Positions 38,013 to 45,238 of a stretch of DNA of 45,238 nucleotides are shown piece by piece. The stretch spans positions 1 to 45,238 of the forward strand of contig JAJFUJ010000062.1 in NCBI GenBank assembly GCA_021372475.1, written 5' to 3'. Every line of letters begins with the position of its first letter. Position 1 is the stretch's first letter. The notes beneath the pieces are model-generated. The model searched no databases. It saw nothing but the letters and a program-made list of their open reading frames with translations, and had not been told where the DNA came from. The stretch comes from Chloroflexota bacterium. GTDB taxonomy: Bacteria > Chloroflexota > Anaerolineae > UBA1429. Both the position numbers and the translations under genes were made by a program.

Positions 38013-40670
38013 TTATTCCCCTTCCACTGTGATAGTGCCGATAACAGCGCTTGCGGATGCGGTACTGCCTGGCCCTTGCGGCTGGAGTCGTTCGCCAGTC
38101 GCAGCCAGGTACCATCCAATCTCAACCTGATACTCGCCCGGCGCGAGCGCTGCCGTAAATGCGTGTACGTCGGCCACAGTATCGCCTGCGTTCCAATAAC
38201 TGGTAGGGTAGGTACCACTCAGGGGCTGCGCATCTGCTATCAAAGCCAGTGTCCCATCAGCATTCAAAAAATGGATAAACACCGTATAATCGGTGTTCTG
38301 CTCCTCAAGACAACGCCAGTTTAGTACAAGCTCCTCGACGCTGCCCCCTCGGATCGTCTCCGGTAGTTCAAAGCTATCCAATATGAATTTTCCAGCAAAA
38401 CTCAAATCCAGGCTTTTGCTGGGCACTTTGCCGGGTATATTAAGCGAGCCCACCTCAGTTTTCATAATAGGCTGCTTATCAGCAGATACTTGTCCTTGAT
38501 AAAGCGAGACATAGAGGCGATATTTCCCCGAATGCGGCGGATTATCAAGCGCCACTTTATAGCTATCTTGCACGAGCTGACCGGATTCCCACGTATCCGT
38601 AGCACTAAAACCGGGGTGATCTCTGGTTTGGCTGGAGAACACATTACCAGCCTCATCCTCAAAAGCCAACCTAACGGAGTAGTTGGTAGAAGGTTTTTCT
38701 ACAGCCTGCCAGTATAACGTCAGCTCCGGTTCATCATAGGAAAAGGCGAGCACCCGAATCGCGTCGCTCGTGCCGGCCTCGCCGAGCCGCATCCCCGGCA
38801 ATTCGCCCCCGCTGTAATGGACAACAGCGGGTGTATTGTAATGATCGAAATAAGTAATTTTGGTGACGAAGATGAGCGCCAACAGGCCTGGAAAGAGCCA
38901 GGCGGCCCAGGGCGAGGTATAATCACTGCCATCTGTTGCCGGTACTTGCGCTTTGTGCTTGCCGCGATTTACTAATAGCCCAATTACCAAAAGGATGAGG
39001 GTGAGAATCGAAGCGCCATCCGCCAGGAGGCGCTGCCAGGTCTCACCGAAATAGAGTTCGACGACATGGTCGCCGTCCGGCACAGTAAAAGTGACAAGCC
39101 CCAACTGATTCGCCGAAACAGGTATACGTCTGCCGTCAACTATGGCTCGCCAACCCGGATAGTAGTATGTATCGAACACCAGATCCGCGGGCTCATCCAA
39201 AACCAAGCGCAATCTCGCATTTAACGAATTACCCCCGCTTTCCTTCACCTCGCCGTTCACCAAAGAAGCCGCCTGCAGTTTGGCAGCCAGGGGGATACCC
39301 TGGTCGCTTCCGGCATAAGCTGGCGCGTCAGCTCGCCATGTGGCCGTGAGAGGAAGGTATTCCCCCCACGAGGTAAGCCCGAGCATACCATATTGTGATT
39401 GAACGCGGGTTGCATCCACTAAAGAAGGCTGGCTGGGCAGGCTGTGCCAGCGCGGTGGATATAGATACGGAAGCGCATTTGCGCACATCGCCAGGACAGC
39501 GAGTACGGGGAACAGATAGCGTTTTTTGCATAGTGCGTCTGCCAGAAGGCCGGCACAAGCAAGCGAGATGAATATAGTGCCGGCATCCAGAAAGCGCCAC
39601 GGGAACTGGAGGTTCAGCAGCAGAGGCAGCCGCTCCCATAGAAAACCAGAGAAGCGGGTGGCCATAAACGTATAGCCAAATCCAAGCACCCCACATACCA
39701 CAATTATCCACTGTGTATTGCGGTATTGCGTTTTCCCTGTTAACAGCCTGATACAACCGATAACCAACGCAAGCGCCGCCAAAACCATTTGAGCCAGCCC
39801 CGGCGATTGCGCTAATGGCGCATTAATTGCGCCGTCCAGCACCTTGCCTGGCCATTTCCACACATCGGCAAAGTAATCATAATAATGGATATTGGATGGT
39901 GAGACGGCAGTCTGGTATTGCGTCAGGGGATATTCTGTCAATGCTGGTACCCAGATAAAGGCTGCCAATCCCAGGCCAGCCAGAACCGCAACTGCTATCC
40001 TGCTTATACTTGAAAGACGCTCTTTAGGTGTCTCCGAGGCGCAGGCAGCCATAATTCCCAGCACCACAGCGGCCGGCAGGAATAACAGGCTGGCTGAAGT
40101 ATGGCTGGCAAGCATTACCATCACCGTTGCTGCCGCCCCAACTAGCCATCGGAAGCTGCCGCTACGAGCTGCTTTATATAACGTCCAGATAACCCATGGG
40201 AAGGCGGACATCGCCATAGCAGTGGAGATGCTGCCTCGCTCGTAAGTTTGATACAACAGATGCGGCGCCAACGTATAGGCGACGGCAGCGACAAGCCCAC
40301 CCCAGGTCTTGTAGAAGATCTTCCCTGCAAGATACATACCAATCAAGCCAACTATCAAAACCAATCCGAAACCGATAGTGGTTGCCAGTACTGCGTTCTG
40401 CCCGACCAGCCAGTAAAGACAAGTGATGACATATGGCGATAGCGGAGGATAGAAGTTAAAAAGTGGATATCCGTAACCGAACATCAAATCGGGCGCCCAG
40501 CGCGAGAATAGTATTCCTTGTGCAAGCAGCGAATTCAACTGAGGGATGCGGTAAAAGTGTAGCAGCGTATCATGCCCTCTGGGCAGTCCAGCAAACAGCG
40601 GTTGCACTGCAAGAGCACTCAACAGGACCAGGCTCAGGATAACGATTATGTTACGTTTCTTTACAGGCAA
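38013..40670 (-). CDS. Large membrane protein, GT-C-like, with C-terminal beta domains
   Basis: This 885-residue protein has about 11-13 hydrophobic helices in its first ~420 residues. The first helix is followed by GLPRGHDTLLHFYRIPQLN, with the Asp-containing loop typical of GT-C glycosyltransferase-like membrane proteins (the '6-pyruvoyl-tetrahydropterin synthase-related' membrane family). A soluble region follows, with DTYYYPGWRAIVDG near residue 500, then another hydrophobic pair (~550-610) and a long extracytoplasmic part (~620-885) of beta-strand-rich repeats (LTLYWQAVEKPSTNYSV and LVLNWRCLEEQNTDYTV are similar blocks). Function is unknown. The start is TTG with TAGGAT upstream. Confidence 0.7.
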   Translation of the reverse strand: MPVKKRNIIVILSLVLLSALAVQPLFAGLPRGHDTLLHFYRIPQLNSLLAQGILFSRWAPDLMFGYGYPLFNFYPPLSPYVITCLYWLVGQNAVLATTIGFGLVLIVGLIGMYLAGKIFYKTWGGLVAAVAYTLAPHLLYQTYERGSISTAMAMSAFPWVIWTLYKAARSGSFRWLVGAAATVMVMLASHTSASLLFLPAAVVLGIMAACASETPKERLSSISRIAVAVLAGLGLAAFIWVPALTEYPLTQYQTAVSPSNIHYYDYFADVWKWPGKVLDGAINAPLAQSPGLAQMVLAALALVIGCIRLLTGKTQYRNTQWIIVVCGVLGFGYTFMATRFSGFLWERLPLLLNLQFPWRFLDAGTIFISLACAGLLADALCKKRYLFPVLAVLAMCANALPYLYPPRWHSLPSQPSLVDATRVQSQYGMLGLTSWGEYLPLTATWRADAPAYAGSDQGIPLAAKLQAASLVNGEVKESGGNSLNARLRLVLDEPADLVFDTYYYPGWRAIVDGRRIPVSANQLGLVTFTVPDGDHVVELYFGETWQRLLADGASILTLILLVIGLLVNRGKHKAQVPATDGSDYTSPWAAWLFPGLLALIFVTKITYFDHYNTPAVVHYSGGELPGMRLGEAGTSDAIRVLAFSYDEPELTLYWQAVEKPSTNYSVRLAFEDEAGNVFSSQTRDHPGFSATDTWESGQLVQDSYKVALDNPPHSGKYRLYVSLYQGQVSADKQPIMKTEVGSLNIPGKVPSKSLDLSFAGKFILDSFELPETIRGGSVEELVLNWRCLEEQNTDYTVFIHFLNADGTLALIADAQPLSGTYPTSYWNAGDTVADVHAFTAALAPGEYQVEIGWYLAATGERLQPQGPGSTASASAVIGTITVEGE

Positions 40671-40787
40671 TCAGATCTATCCTACATGGGTAGGTGTACC
40701 CACGATTCCAGGACAATTCCCGTTATTCGCCCACACCCCTGGCGACTCACTGATTCGAAGGAGCAACCAACTCAACCTAGTAACGTA

Positions 40788-41411
40788 CTAGGCGGGGATG
40801 ATATTCGCTAATACTGCCTCCAGCTCGCTTAGTATCATCGCTGTCGCTCCCCAGATGATATGCTCCTGGTAGCGATAACACGGTACCTGCACCGAGCGGC
40901 CGTCCAATTCACGCACAGCAACACCTTTGGCAAAAGGATCCAATAGCGTACTTAACGGCAGCCGGATTATTTCCGCCACTTCGTCGCTTGGTATAAAGCA
41001 ACCCAAATGATCAGCCCAGCCAACATACGGATTTACGATGAAATGGCTGGAAGCAATATAATGGCTGCTGAGTTTGCCAACATACGTTACCCTTTCCCGC
41101 TGGATACCTATCTCTTCCTGCGCTTCGCGTAGAGCGGTCTCCCATAAATTGGCATCCCCTTGTTCACGCTGCCCGCCAGGCAGCGATATCTGCCCTTTAT
41201 GATTGGCCACTCGGTTTGTACGCAGCGTCAACGGCAGCCATAGCTGTTCATTTTCTACATAGATGAGAACGATGACCGCACTATCGCGAGGCTTATCACT
41301 ACGTAGGGGGGGCTCACGCCTTGTGCGCGAATCGATACCCATCTTGGATTGAGCTGCCACGCCGGGAAGATCCCTTTGGAGCGCAGCCTGAAGATCATAT
41401 AGGTTAAGCAT
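40788..41411 (-). CDS. Nudix hydrolase, CoA pyrophosphatase-like
   Basis: This 207-residue protein has the complete Nudix box GQREQGDANLWETALREAQEEIGI-type pattern near residue 79 (G-x5-E-x7-RE-x2-EE-x-G). Just before it is LTLRTNRVANHKGQISLPGG, the block seen in NudL/CoA pyrophosphatases that split CoA into 4'-phosphopantetheine and adenosine 3',5'-bisphosphate. The second half includes LSSHYIASSHF, with VNPYVG as in NudL. The substrate call is by similarity. The gene is single, transcribed opposite to mdh. Confidence 0.88.
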   Translation of the reverse strand: MLNLYDLQAALQRDLPGVAAQSKMGIDSRTRREPPLRSDKPRDSAVIVLIYVENEQLWLPLTLRTNRVANHKGQISLPGGQREQGDANLWETALREAQEEIGIQRERVTYVGKLSSHYIASSHFIVNPYVGWADHLGCFIPSDEVAEIIRLPLSTLLDPFAKGVAVRELDGRSVQVPCYRYQEHIIWGATAMILSELEAVLANIIPA

Positions 41412-41477
41412 GCATTTCCCAGAAACCTGTTTGCCCCATTGTAGCCCAAGATAACGGATTCAGGGAAACTGCTATTA

Positions 41478-41505
41478 TTGACTAAACTAGACATTCGTGT
41501 AATAT
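41478..41505 (+). promoter_or_regulatory. Candidate promoter for malate dehydrogenase
   Basis: TTGACT (41478-41483) and TAATAT (41500-41505) are spaced by 16 bases. The -10 matches only 4 of 6, so confidence is moderate. The ATG lies at 41560. Confidence 0.5.
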
Positions 41506-41559
41506 TGCACGATTAGTGGAGGTATCCGCCTTCATGCATTTTTCCGTGGAAAGGCATCT

Positions 41560-42576
41560 ATGAAGACTCCAATTCGGGTCACTGTCACCGGCGCTGCCGG
41601 GAATGTAGGTTATGCTCTCGTCTTCCGAATCGCCAATGGTGATGTATTCGGGCATGATCAGCCTGTATGTTTACAACTGCTAGAGATTCCCCAGGCTATG
41701 AAAGCTCTGGAAGGCGTGGCGATGGAGCTAAGCGATGGTGCCTATCCCCTGCTGAGCGGTATGATACTAACGGATGATGCCAATACCGCGATGCACAACA
41801 CCAGTTGGGCGCTGTTGGTAGGCGCACGTCCGCGCGGCAAGAATATGGAACGCAAAGACTTGCTCGCAGTAAACGCTTCGATTTTCCAGGTTCAGGGGCG
41901 AGCAATCAATGATCATGCCGCCAATGATGTGCGGGTAGCTGTGGTCGGGAATCCGGCCAACACGAACTGCCTGGTTACGATGATGAACGCCCCAGATGTT
42001 CCCTCCGACCGTTTCACCGCGATGACGAGGCTTGACCATAACAGGTTGGTCAACCAACTTGCAGCCAAGGCCGGTGTAACGGCCGGCGCAATTCGGCAAG
42101 CGGCCGTTTGGGGCAATCACTCCAGCACCCTGTATCCCGATGCATACCATGCCTTGATAAACGGGCGGCCTGCCCCGCAGGTCATCCAAGACGATGAATG
42201 GATTCGCTCAGAGCTAATCCCAATAATTCAAAAACGCGGAGCCACTATTATAGAGGCGCGCGGCCAAAGCAGCGCAGGAAGCGCCGCCCAGGCAATTGTC
42301 GATCACATACATTCATGGTATCACGGCACGCCTATCGGTGATTGGACGAGTATGGCGATCCCGAGCACCGGTGAATACGGTTCCCCTTTAGGGATAGTAT
42401 TCAGTTATCCGGTAACAGTCCAAAATGGGCAGTATCTAATAGTGCCCAATCTTGAGCTGACTGAATATGACCGTGCGAAAATATCCATCACCGGCGAAGA
42501 ATTGCTTGAGGAGCGCCGTATGGTGCTCGAGATTTTGGAACCCGATGCAAGCCTGATCTCCTCAGCAGCAAGTTAA
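41560..42576 (+). CDS. mdh: Malate dehydrogenase (cytosolic/type 2-like)
   Basis: This 338-residue enzyme converts malate and oxaloacetate with NAD(H) in the citric acid cycle. The Rossmann start is [18 protein letters not shown] (GxxGxxG type), followed by [16 protein letters not shown]. The substrate and catalytic regions are NPANTNC near residue 131, TRLDHNR near 151 and [11 protein letters not shown] near 182 with the catalytic His. This form resembles the eukaryotic cytosolic and some bacterial type 2 enzymes rather than the ~310-residue lactate-type. A GAAAGG ribosome site precedes the ATG. A strong terminator follows. Confidence 0.95.
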   Translation: MKTPIRVTVTGAAGNVGYALVFRIANGDVFGHDQPVCLQLLEIPQAMKALEGVAMELSDGAYPLLSGMILTDDANTAMHNTSWALLVGARPRGKNMERKDLLAVNASIFQVQGRAINDHAANDVRVAVVGNPANTNCLVTMMNAPDVPSDRFTAMTRLDHNRLVNQLAAKAGVTAGAIRQAAVWGNHSSTLYPDAYHALINGRPAPQVIQDDEWIRSELIPIIQKRGATIIEARGQSSAGSAAQAIVDHIHSWYHGTPIGDWTSMAIPSTGEYGSPLGIVFSYPVTVQNGQYLIVPNLELTEYDRAKISITGEELLEERRMVLEILEPDASLISSAAS

Positions 42577-42581
42577 GGGGG

Positions 42582-42617
42582 AAAGACAGCCAGGGTTTAG
42601 CCTGGCTGTCTTTTGTT
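42582..42617. terminator. Intrinsic terminator after malate dehydrogenase, probably bidirectional
   Basis: AAAGACAGCCAGG (42582-42594) pairs perfectly over 13 bases with CCTGGCTGTCTTT (42601-42613) around GTTTAG and continues TGTTT. It sits between two convergent genes, and the minus-strand reading ends in TTTCC. It therefore probably stops both. Confidence 0.92.
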
Positions 42618-44786
42618 TCAGAAGCGATGCTGAGCTCCCTGTTGCATTGATGTCTTGATTTGGGATATCGAAGGCACAACCACCTGCTCCAGCCGGCGGG
42701 AGACCGGGTTGGGCAAGTCGAGTCCGCTCAAGCGGCCCACAGGGCAATCGAGGAAATCGAAAAAGCGCCGCTGCACCTCGTCGGCAAGCCGCCCGCCGAT
42801 TCCCAAACTATACGGCGCTTGCTCGATGATGAGCAGGCTGCCGGTTTTATGCAGTGAGTTCCCGATCGTTTCGTAATCCATGCCGATATAATCCACTGTA
42901 CGCAGGTCGATAACCTCGACGCTCAGGCCCGACTGGGCCAGCTCTTCCGCCGCTGCCAGGCATGGCCGCACTTCGTAGAGATAGGTCAGCACGGTCAAAT
43001 CCGTGCCCTCGCGCACCACATTGGCGCTGCCGTAAGGTACCTGGAAATCGAGCGAGTCGGCCGGCACCATACCCTTTTCGGCGTACAGTAATCCGTGCTC
43101 CATAATAAGCACTGGATCCTGGCAGGTCATAGCGGTGTTGAATAAGCCGATATAGTCGTAAGGGGTCGAAGGTGCTACAACGCGCCAGCCCGGGAACTGA
43201 GCAAAGAAACCGGCCGGATCCATCGAGTGCTGCCCACCGTACCCATAGCCGATCGCCACACGCGTTCTCAGAATATAGGGGAAGCTAATCTGGCCGCCGT
43301 ACATATGCCGTAGCTTGCCAATCTGGTTAAATAGCTGGTCGGAGGCCATCAACGCAAAATCGGGGAACATAATCTCGACGACGGGATGCAATCCCACCGC
43401 TGCAGCGCCCCCGCCGATGCCGACAAATCCCGTTTCCGAGATCGGAGTGTTAATCAGACGGTCAGGAAATACTTCCTTAATTCCCTTAGTAGCGCCGTAT
43501 GCCCCACCGCGCAGATTTGCCACTTCCTCGCCCAACACTACCACGCGAGGGTCGCGCTCCATCGCGCGTAAAGTGACGGAGCTGATGGCCTGGACGTAGG
43601 TTATTTCCTTTTGCTCTTCGGAAGAGGCCACTGGCGTATTCACCGGCGCCGGCATTTGGCTGCGGACATTATCGAGCACCGAATCCGCAGCCGGCCATTT
43701 GGCCTCGGGGATAATGCGTTTACTGCCCTCCATGATAGTGCAGTAATCCAGGGCGTGCGTCACGGCTTCCTGAGCGCACTTGATCAGCGCCTGGTTTTCT
43801 TCGTCAGTAAGCAAGCCGGCTGCCATCATTTTTTGCGGCAGCACGTGAACTGGATCGCGCGTCAGCCAGGCATCTTCTTCCTGCTTATCACGATAACCAA
43901 AGGCGCTACCGGCTATCCGCCCGGCGTGATGGTAAAAACGGTAAGTCTTGGCCTCGATAAAATAGGGGTGTGGCTCCTGACGAATATGCTCCGTTGCCTC
44001 TTTGAGCGCCAGATACAGCGCGACTGGATTCATGCCATCCACTATCACACTGTCGATACCATAGCTCAGGCTGCGCTGCGCTAAATCTCCCAGGCAGGAA
44101 GATATATCCGTGCTGGTGCCCACTGCATACAGGTTGTTTTCGACTAGATAGATAATAGGAATATCCCACAATGCGGCCATATTGGCCACTTCATGAAAGC
44201 AGCCCTGATTGATGGCGCCATCGCCAAAGACGGATACCACCAGTGAGTCCTTGCCCAGGAAGCGCTGGGCCCAGGCAGCACCGGTAGCCAGCGGGATACC
44301 TCCGCCCACGATGGCATTGCTGCCAAGATTGCCCGACTTGCCGTCATAGAGGTGCATCGACCCGCCGCGTCCCCCGCACCAGCCATCGCGCAAGCCCATT
44401 ATCTCCGCCAGCGTGCGGTCCACAGCGATTTGCATCGCAGGGGTAAGTGCATCCCTCAAGGGCTGGAAACCTTCAGGCGCATAGTAAGCCAGGGCCTTGG
44501 CCACAAAGTGGCCGTGGGCGCGATGCGTTGAACCTACCATGTCATCTTTGCGCAGCACTTCGGCAATCGCCGCAGCAACAGCCTCCTGGCCGACGCTGGT
44601 ATGTGCCGGGCCGTGAACGAGGTCGGCATCCTTCAAGTCAAGCACCGCCGTTTCGAAATCGCGCACCAGGTAAACCAGCCAGAGCATGCGCACCAGCGCA
44701 TCGCGCTCGATGCTGGCCAAATCGGAATCGGATACTTCCAGGCGATTGCAGGCCGCTGGAGCGGATAACGGGATTAGTCTAGCCAT
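42618..44786 (-). CDS. 2-oxoacid dehydrogenase E1, fused alpha and beta subunits
   Basis: This 722-residue protein has the alpha half at about 1-370, with HGPAHTSVGQEAVAAA near residue 59 and the TPP motif GDGAINQGCFHEVANMAALW near 188. The beta half is at about 390-722, with VVVLGEEVANLRGGAYGATKGI near 411, ISETGFVGIGGGAAAVG near 438 and the typical EVIDLRTVDYIGMD near 632. This is usually two proteins in pyruvate, acetoin or branched-chain 2-oxoacid dehydrogenases. The substrate cannot be set from sequence, and no E2 or E3 gene is in the window. GAGGG precedes the ATG, 17 bases after the upstream gene stop. Confidence 0.93.
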   Translation of the reverse strand: MARLIPLSAPAACNRLEVSDSDLASIERDALVRMLWLVYLVRDFETAVLDLKDADLVHGPAHTSVGQEAVAAAIAEVLRKDDMVGSTHRAHGHFVAKALAYYAPEGFQPLRDALTPAMQIAVDRTLAEIMGLRDGWCGGRGGSMHLYDGKSGNLGSNAIVGGGIPLATGAAWAQRFLGKDSLVVSVFGDGAINQGCFHEVANMAALWDIPIIYLVENNLYAVGTSTDISSCLGDLAQRSLSYGIDSVIVDGMNPVALYLALKEATEHIRQEPHPYFIEAKTYRFYHHAGRIAGSAFGYRDKQEEDAWLTRDPVHVLPQKMMAAGLLTDEENQALIKCAQEAVTHALDYCTIMEGSKRIIPEAKWPAADSVLDNVRSQMPAPVNTPVASSEEQKEITYVQAISSVTLRAMERDPRVVVLGEEVANLRGGAYGATKGIKEVFPDRLINTPISETGFVGIGGGAAAVGLHPVVEIMFPDFALMASDQLFNQIGKLRHMYGGQISFPYILRTRVAIGYGYGGQHSMDPAGFFAQFPGWRVVAPSTPYDYIGLFNTAMTCQDPVLIMEHGLLYAEKGMVPADSLDFQVPYGSANVVREGTDLTVLTYLYEVRPCLAAAEELAQSGLSVEVIDLRTVDYIGMDYETIGNSLHKTGSLLIIEQAPYSLGIGGRLADEVQRRFFDFLDCPVGRLSGLDLPNPVSRRLEQVVVPSISQIKTSMQQGAQHRF

Positions 44787-44803
44787 CTTGCCCTCGAATC
44801 GTT

Positions 44804-45238
44804 TTATAGATAGCCGCGTTCGCGGCCTTCAGCCTGAAGCACAGGCAAATAACTCTCTTTGAGAACTTGTTCATTGTCGGTCTCTGGCAGCGCCAGGTAA
44901 AAGCGCCCGTTAAAGCTCATCGTTTTGGTGATGATGCCTTGAACGAAATCAGGCGGGTAATAACAGTGGCAGACCAAACCGATGGCATTGCTGGTATTGT
45001 AGCCTGCCAGCACATAATGCAAATAATCCTCATCATCGAAATCGGCCGGGTGTTCGCCACGCAAGATATAGTCAGCATAAGTATCGATAAAGGGGCAATA
45101 CACCGTGCGGCTCATCAACGGCTCCCAGGTGGAGTGTATATACAGGATGCGTCCGCCCAGCATCTTGCGCGTCTTGCGCACCAGCTCGTAAGCCTGCTGG
45201 ATATCAAAGGTAACGCCGTCAAAATAGACACCATCAAA
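44804..45238 (-). CDS. Unrecognised protein, C-terminal part (5' end cut by window)
   Basis: The minus-strand frame is open to the window's right edge, so the start is outside. The visible ~144 residues begin FDGVYFDGVTFDIQQAYELV and contain MLGGRILYIHST, PLMSRTVYCPFIDTYADYIL and LVCHCYYPPDF. DGVYFDG near the start and the strand-turn pattern suggest the C-terminal half of a TIM-barrel glycosidase-like protein, but I do not recognise the family. It ends 17 bases before the E1 fusion, so both are in one operon. Confidence 0.6.
   Translation of the reverse strand, partial: FDGVYFDGVTFDIQQAYELVRKTRKMLGGRILYIHSTWEPLMSRTVYCPFIDTYADYILRGEHPADFDDEDYLHYVLAGYNTSNAIGLVCHCYYPPDFVQGIITKTMSFNGRFYLALPETDNEQVLKESYLPVLQAEGRERGYL

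Noticed and set aside
40671-40787. Possible tRNA in the gap before the Nudix gene, because of GATTCGAAGG
   Set aside because: A T-arm-like string alone is present; no acceptor stem or anticodon arm can be folded around it.
1-45238. CRISPR arrays, insertion sequences or long direct repeats
   Set aside because: I saw no repeat-spacer series, transposase, or terminal inverted repeats by reading. A repeat search was not run.

Overview
This window most likely comes from a bacterium of the Chloroflexota (Dehalococcoidia/Anaerolineae-like). That is an inference from gene content: AAA-ATPase/TolB propeller fusions, a GT-C-like membrane protein, a glutaredoxin-PDZ fusion, and an E1 alpha-beta fusion, together with many anaerobe-type enzymes. 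It was not tested by phylogeny. Base composition is mildly GC-rich, promoters look like ordinary sigma-70 sites (TTGACA-17-TATAAT type), and genes sit in compact operons with many ATGA overlaps. I see no insertion sequences, CRISPR arrays, tRNAs or prophage.

Left part (1-11.8 kb) is housekeeping. It opens with the end of a malic enzyme gene, then a small sulfur-carrier/queuosine-precursor transporter/era operon, a CBS-ACT regulator, comF-rdgB, a zinc-ribbon coiled-coil protein, a large ATPase/beta-propeller membrane protein, and a minus-strand operon radical SAM-pgeF-yggS-proC-yggT. The RNase P RNA gene (11967-12343) follows with a textbook promoter.

The central island (12.5-20.6 kb) is the most unusual part. 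It holds a ferritin-like protein, rubredoxin, a rubredoxin-reductase-like flavoprotein, a tandem ferritin-like protein ending in an encapsulin cargo-loading peptide (TVGSLK), a family 1 encapsulin shell, KorA/KorB 2-oxoacid:ferredoxin oxidoreductase, a glutaredoxin-PDZ fusion and two more ferritin-like proteins. The flavoprotein also ends in a cargo-peptide-like tail (LNIASLS). Together they suggest an iron-storing or peroxide-detoxifying nanocompartment with its own electron supply, beside an oxygen-sensitive iron-sulfur enzyme.

Next (20.6-28.2 kb) come a DUF554 membrane protein, a poly-gamma-glutamate hydrolase-like protein, a HerA-like ATPase, a thioredoxin behind a CsoR/CstR-like palindrome, a FmdB zinc ribbon, a 33-residue membrane peptide, endonuclease IV, a cupin and an AmmeMemoRadiSam radical SAM enzyme.

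The minus strand at 28.3-34.6 kb is the arginine operon argC-argB-argD-(GNAT acetyltransferase)-argG-argH. Its leader holds a promoter, a 14-residue peptide with three Arg codons and mutually exclusive RNA hairpins ending in an intrinsic terminator, which is a trp-style attenuator. The right end carries an MFS transporter, an orphan MalK-type ATPase with an insertion, a cyclase-family hydrolase, a large membrane protein, a Nudix hydrolase, malate dehydrogenase, an E1 alpha-beta dehydrogenase fusion and the end of an unrecognised protein.
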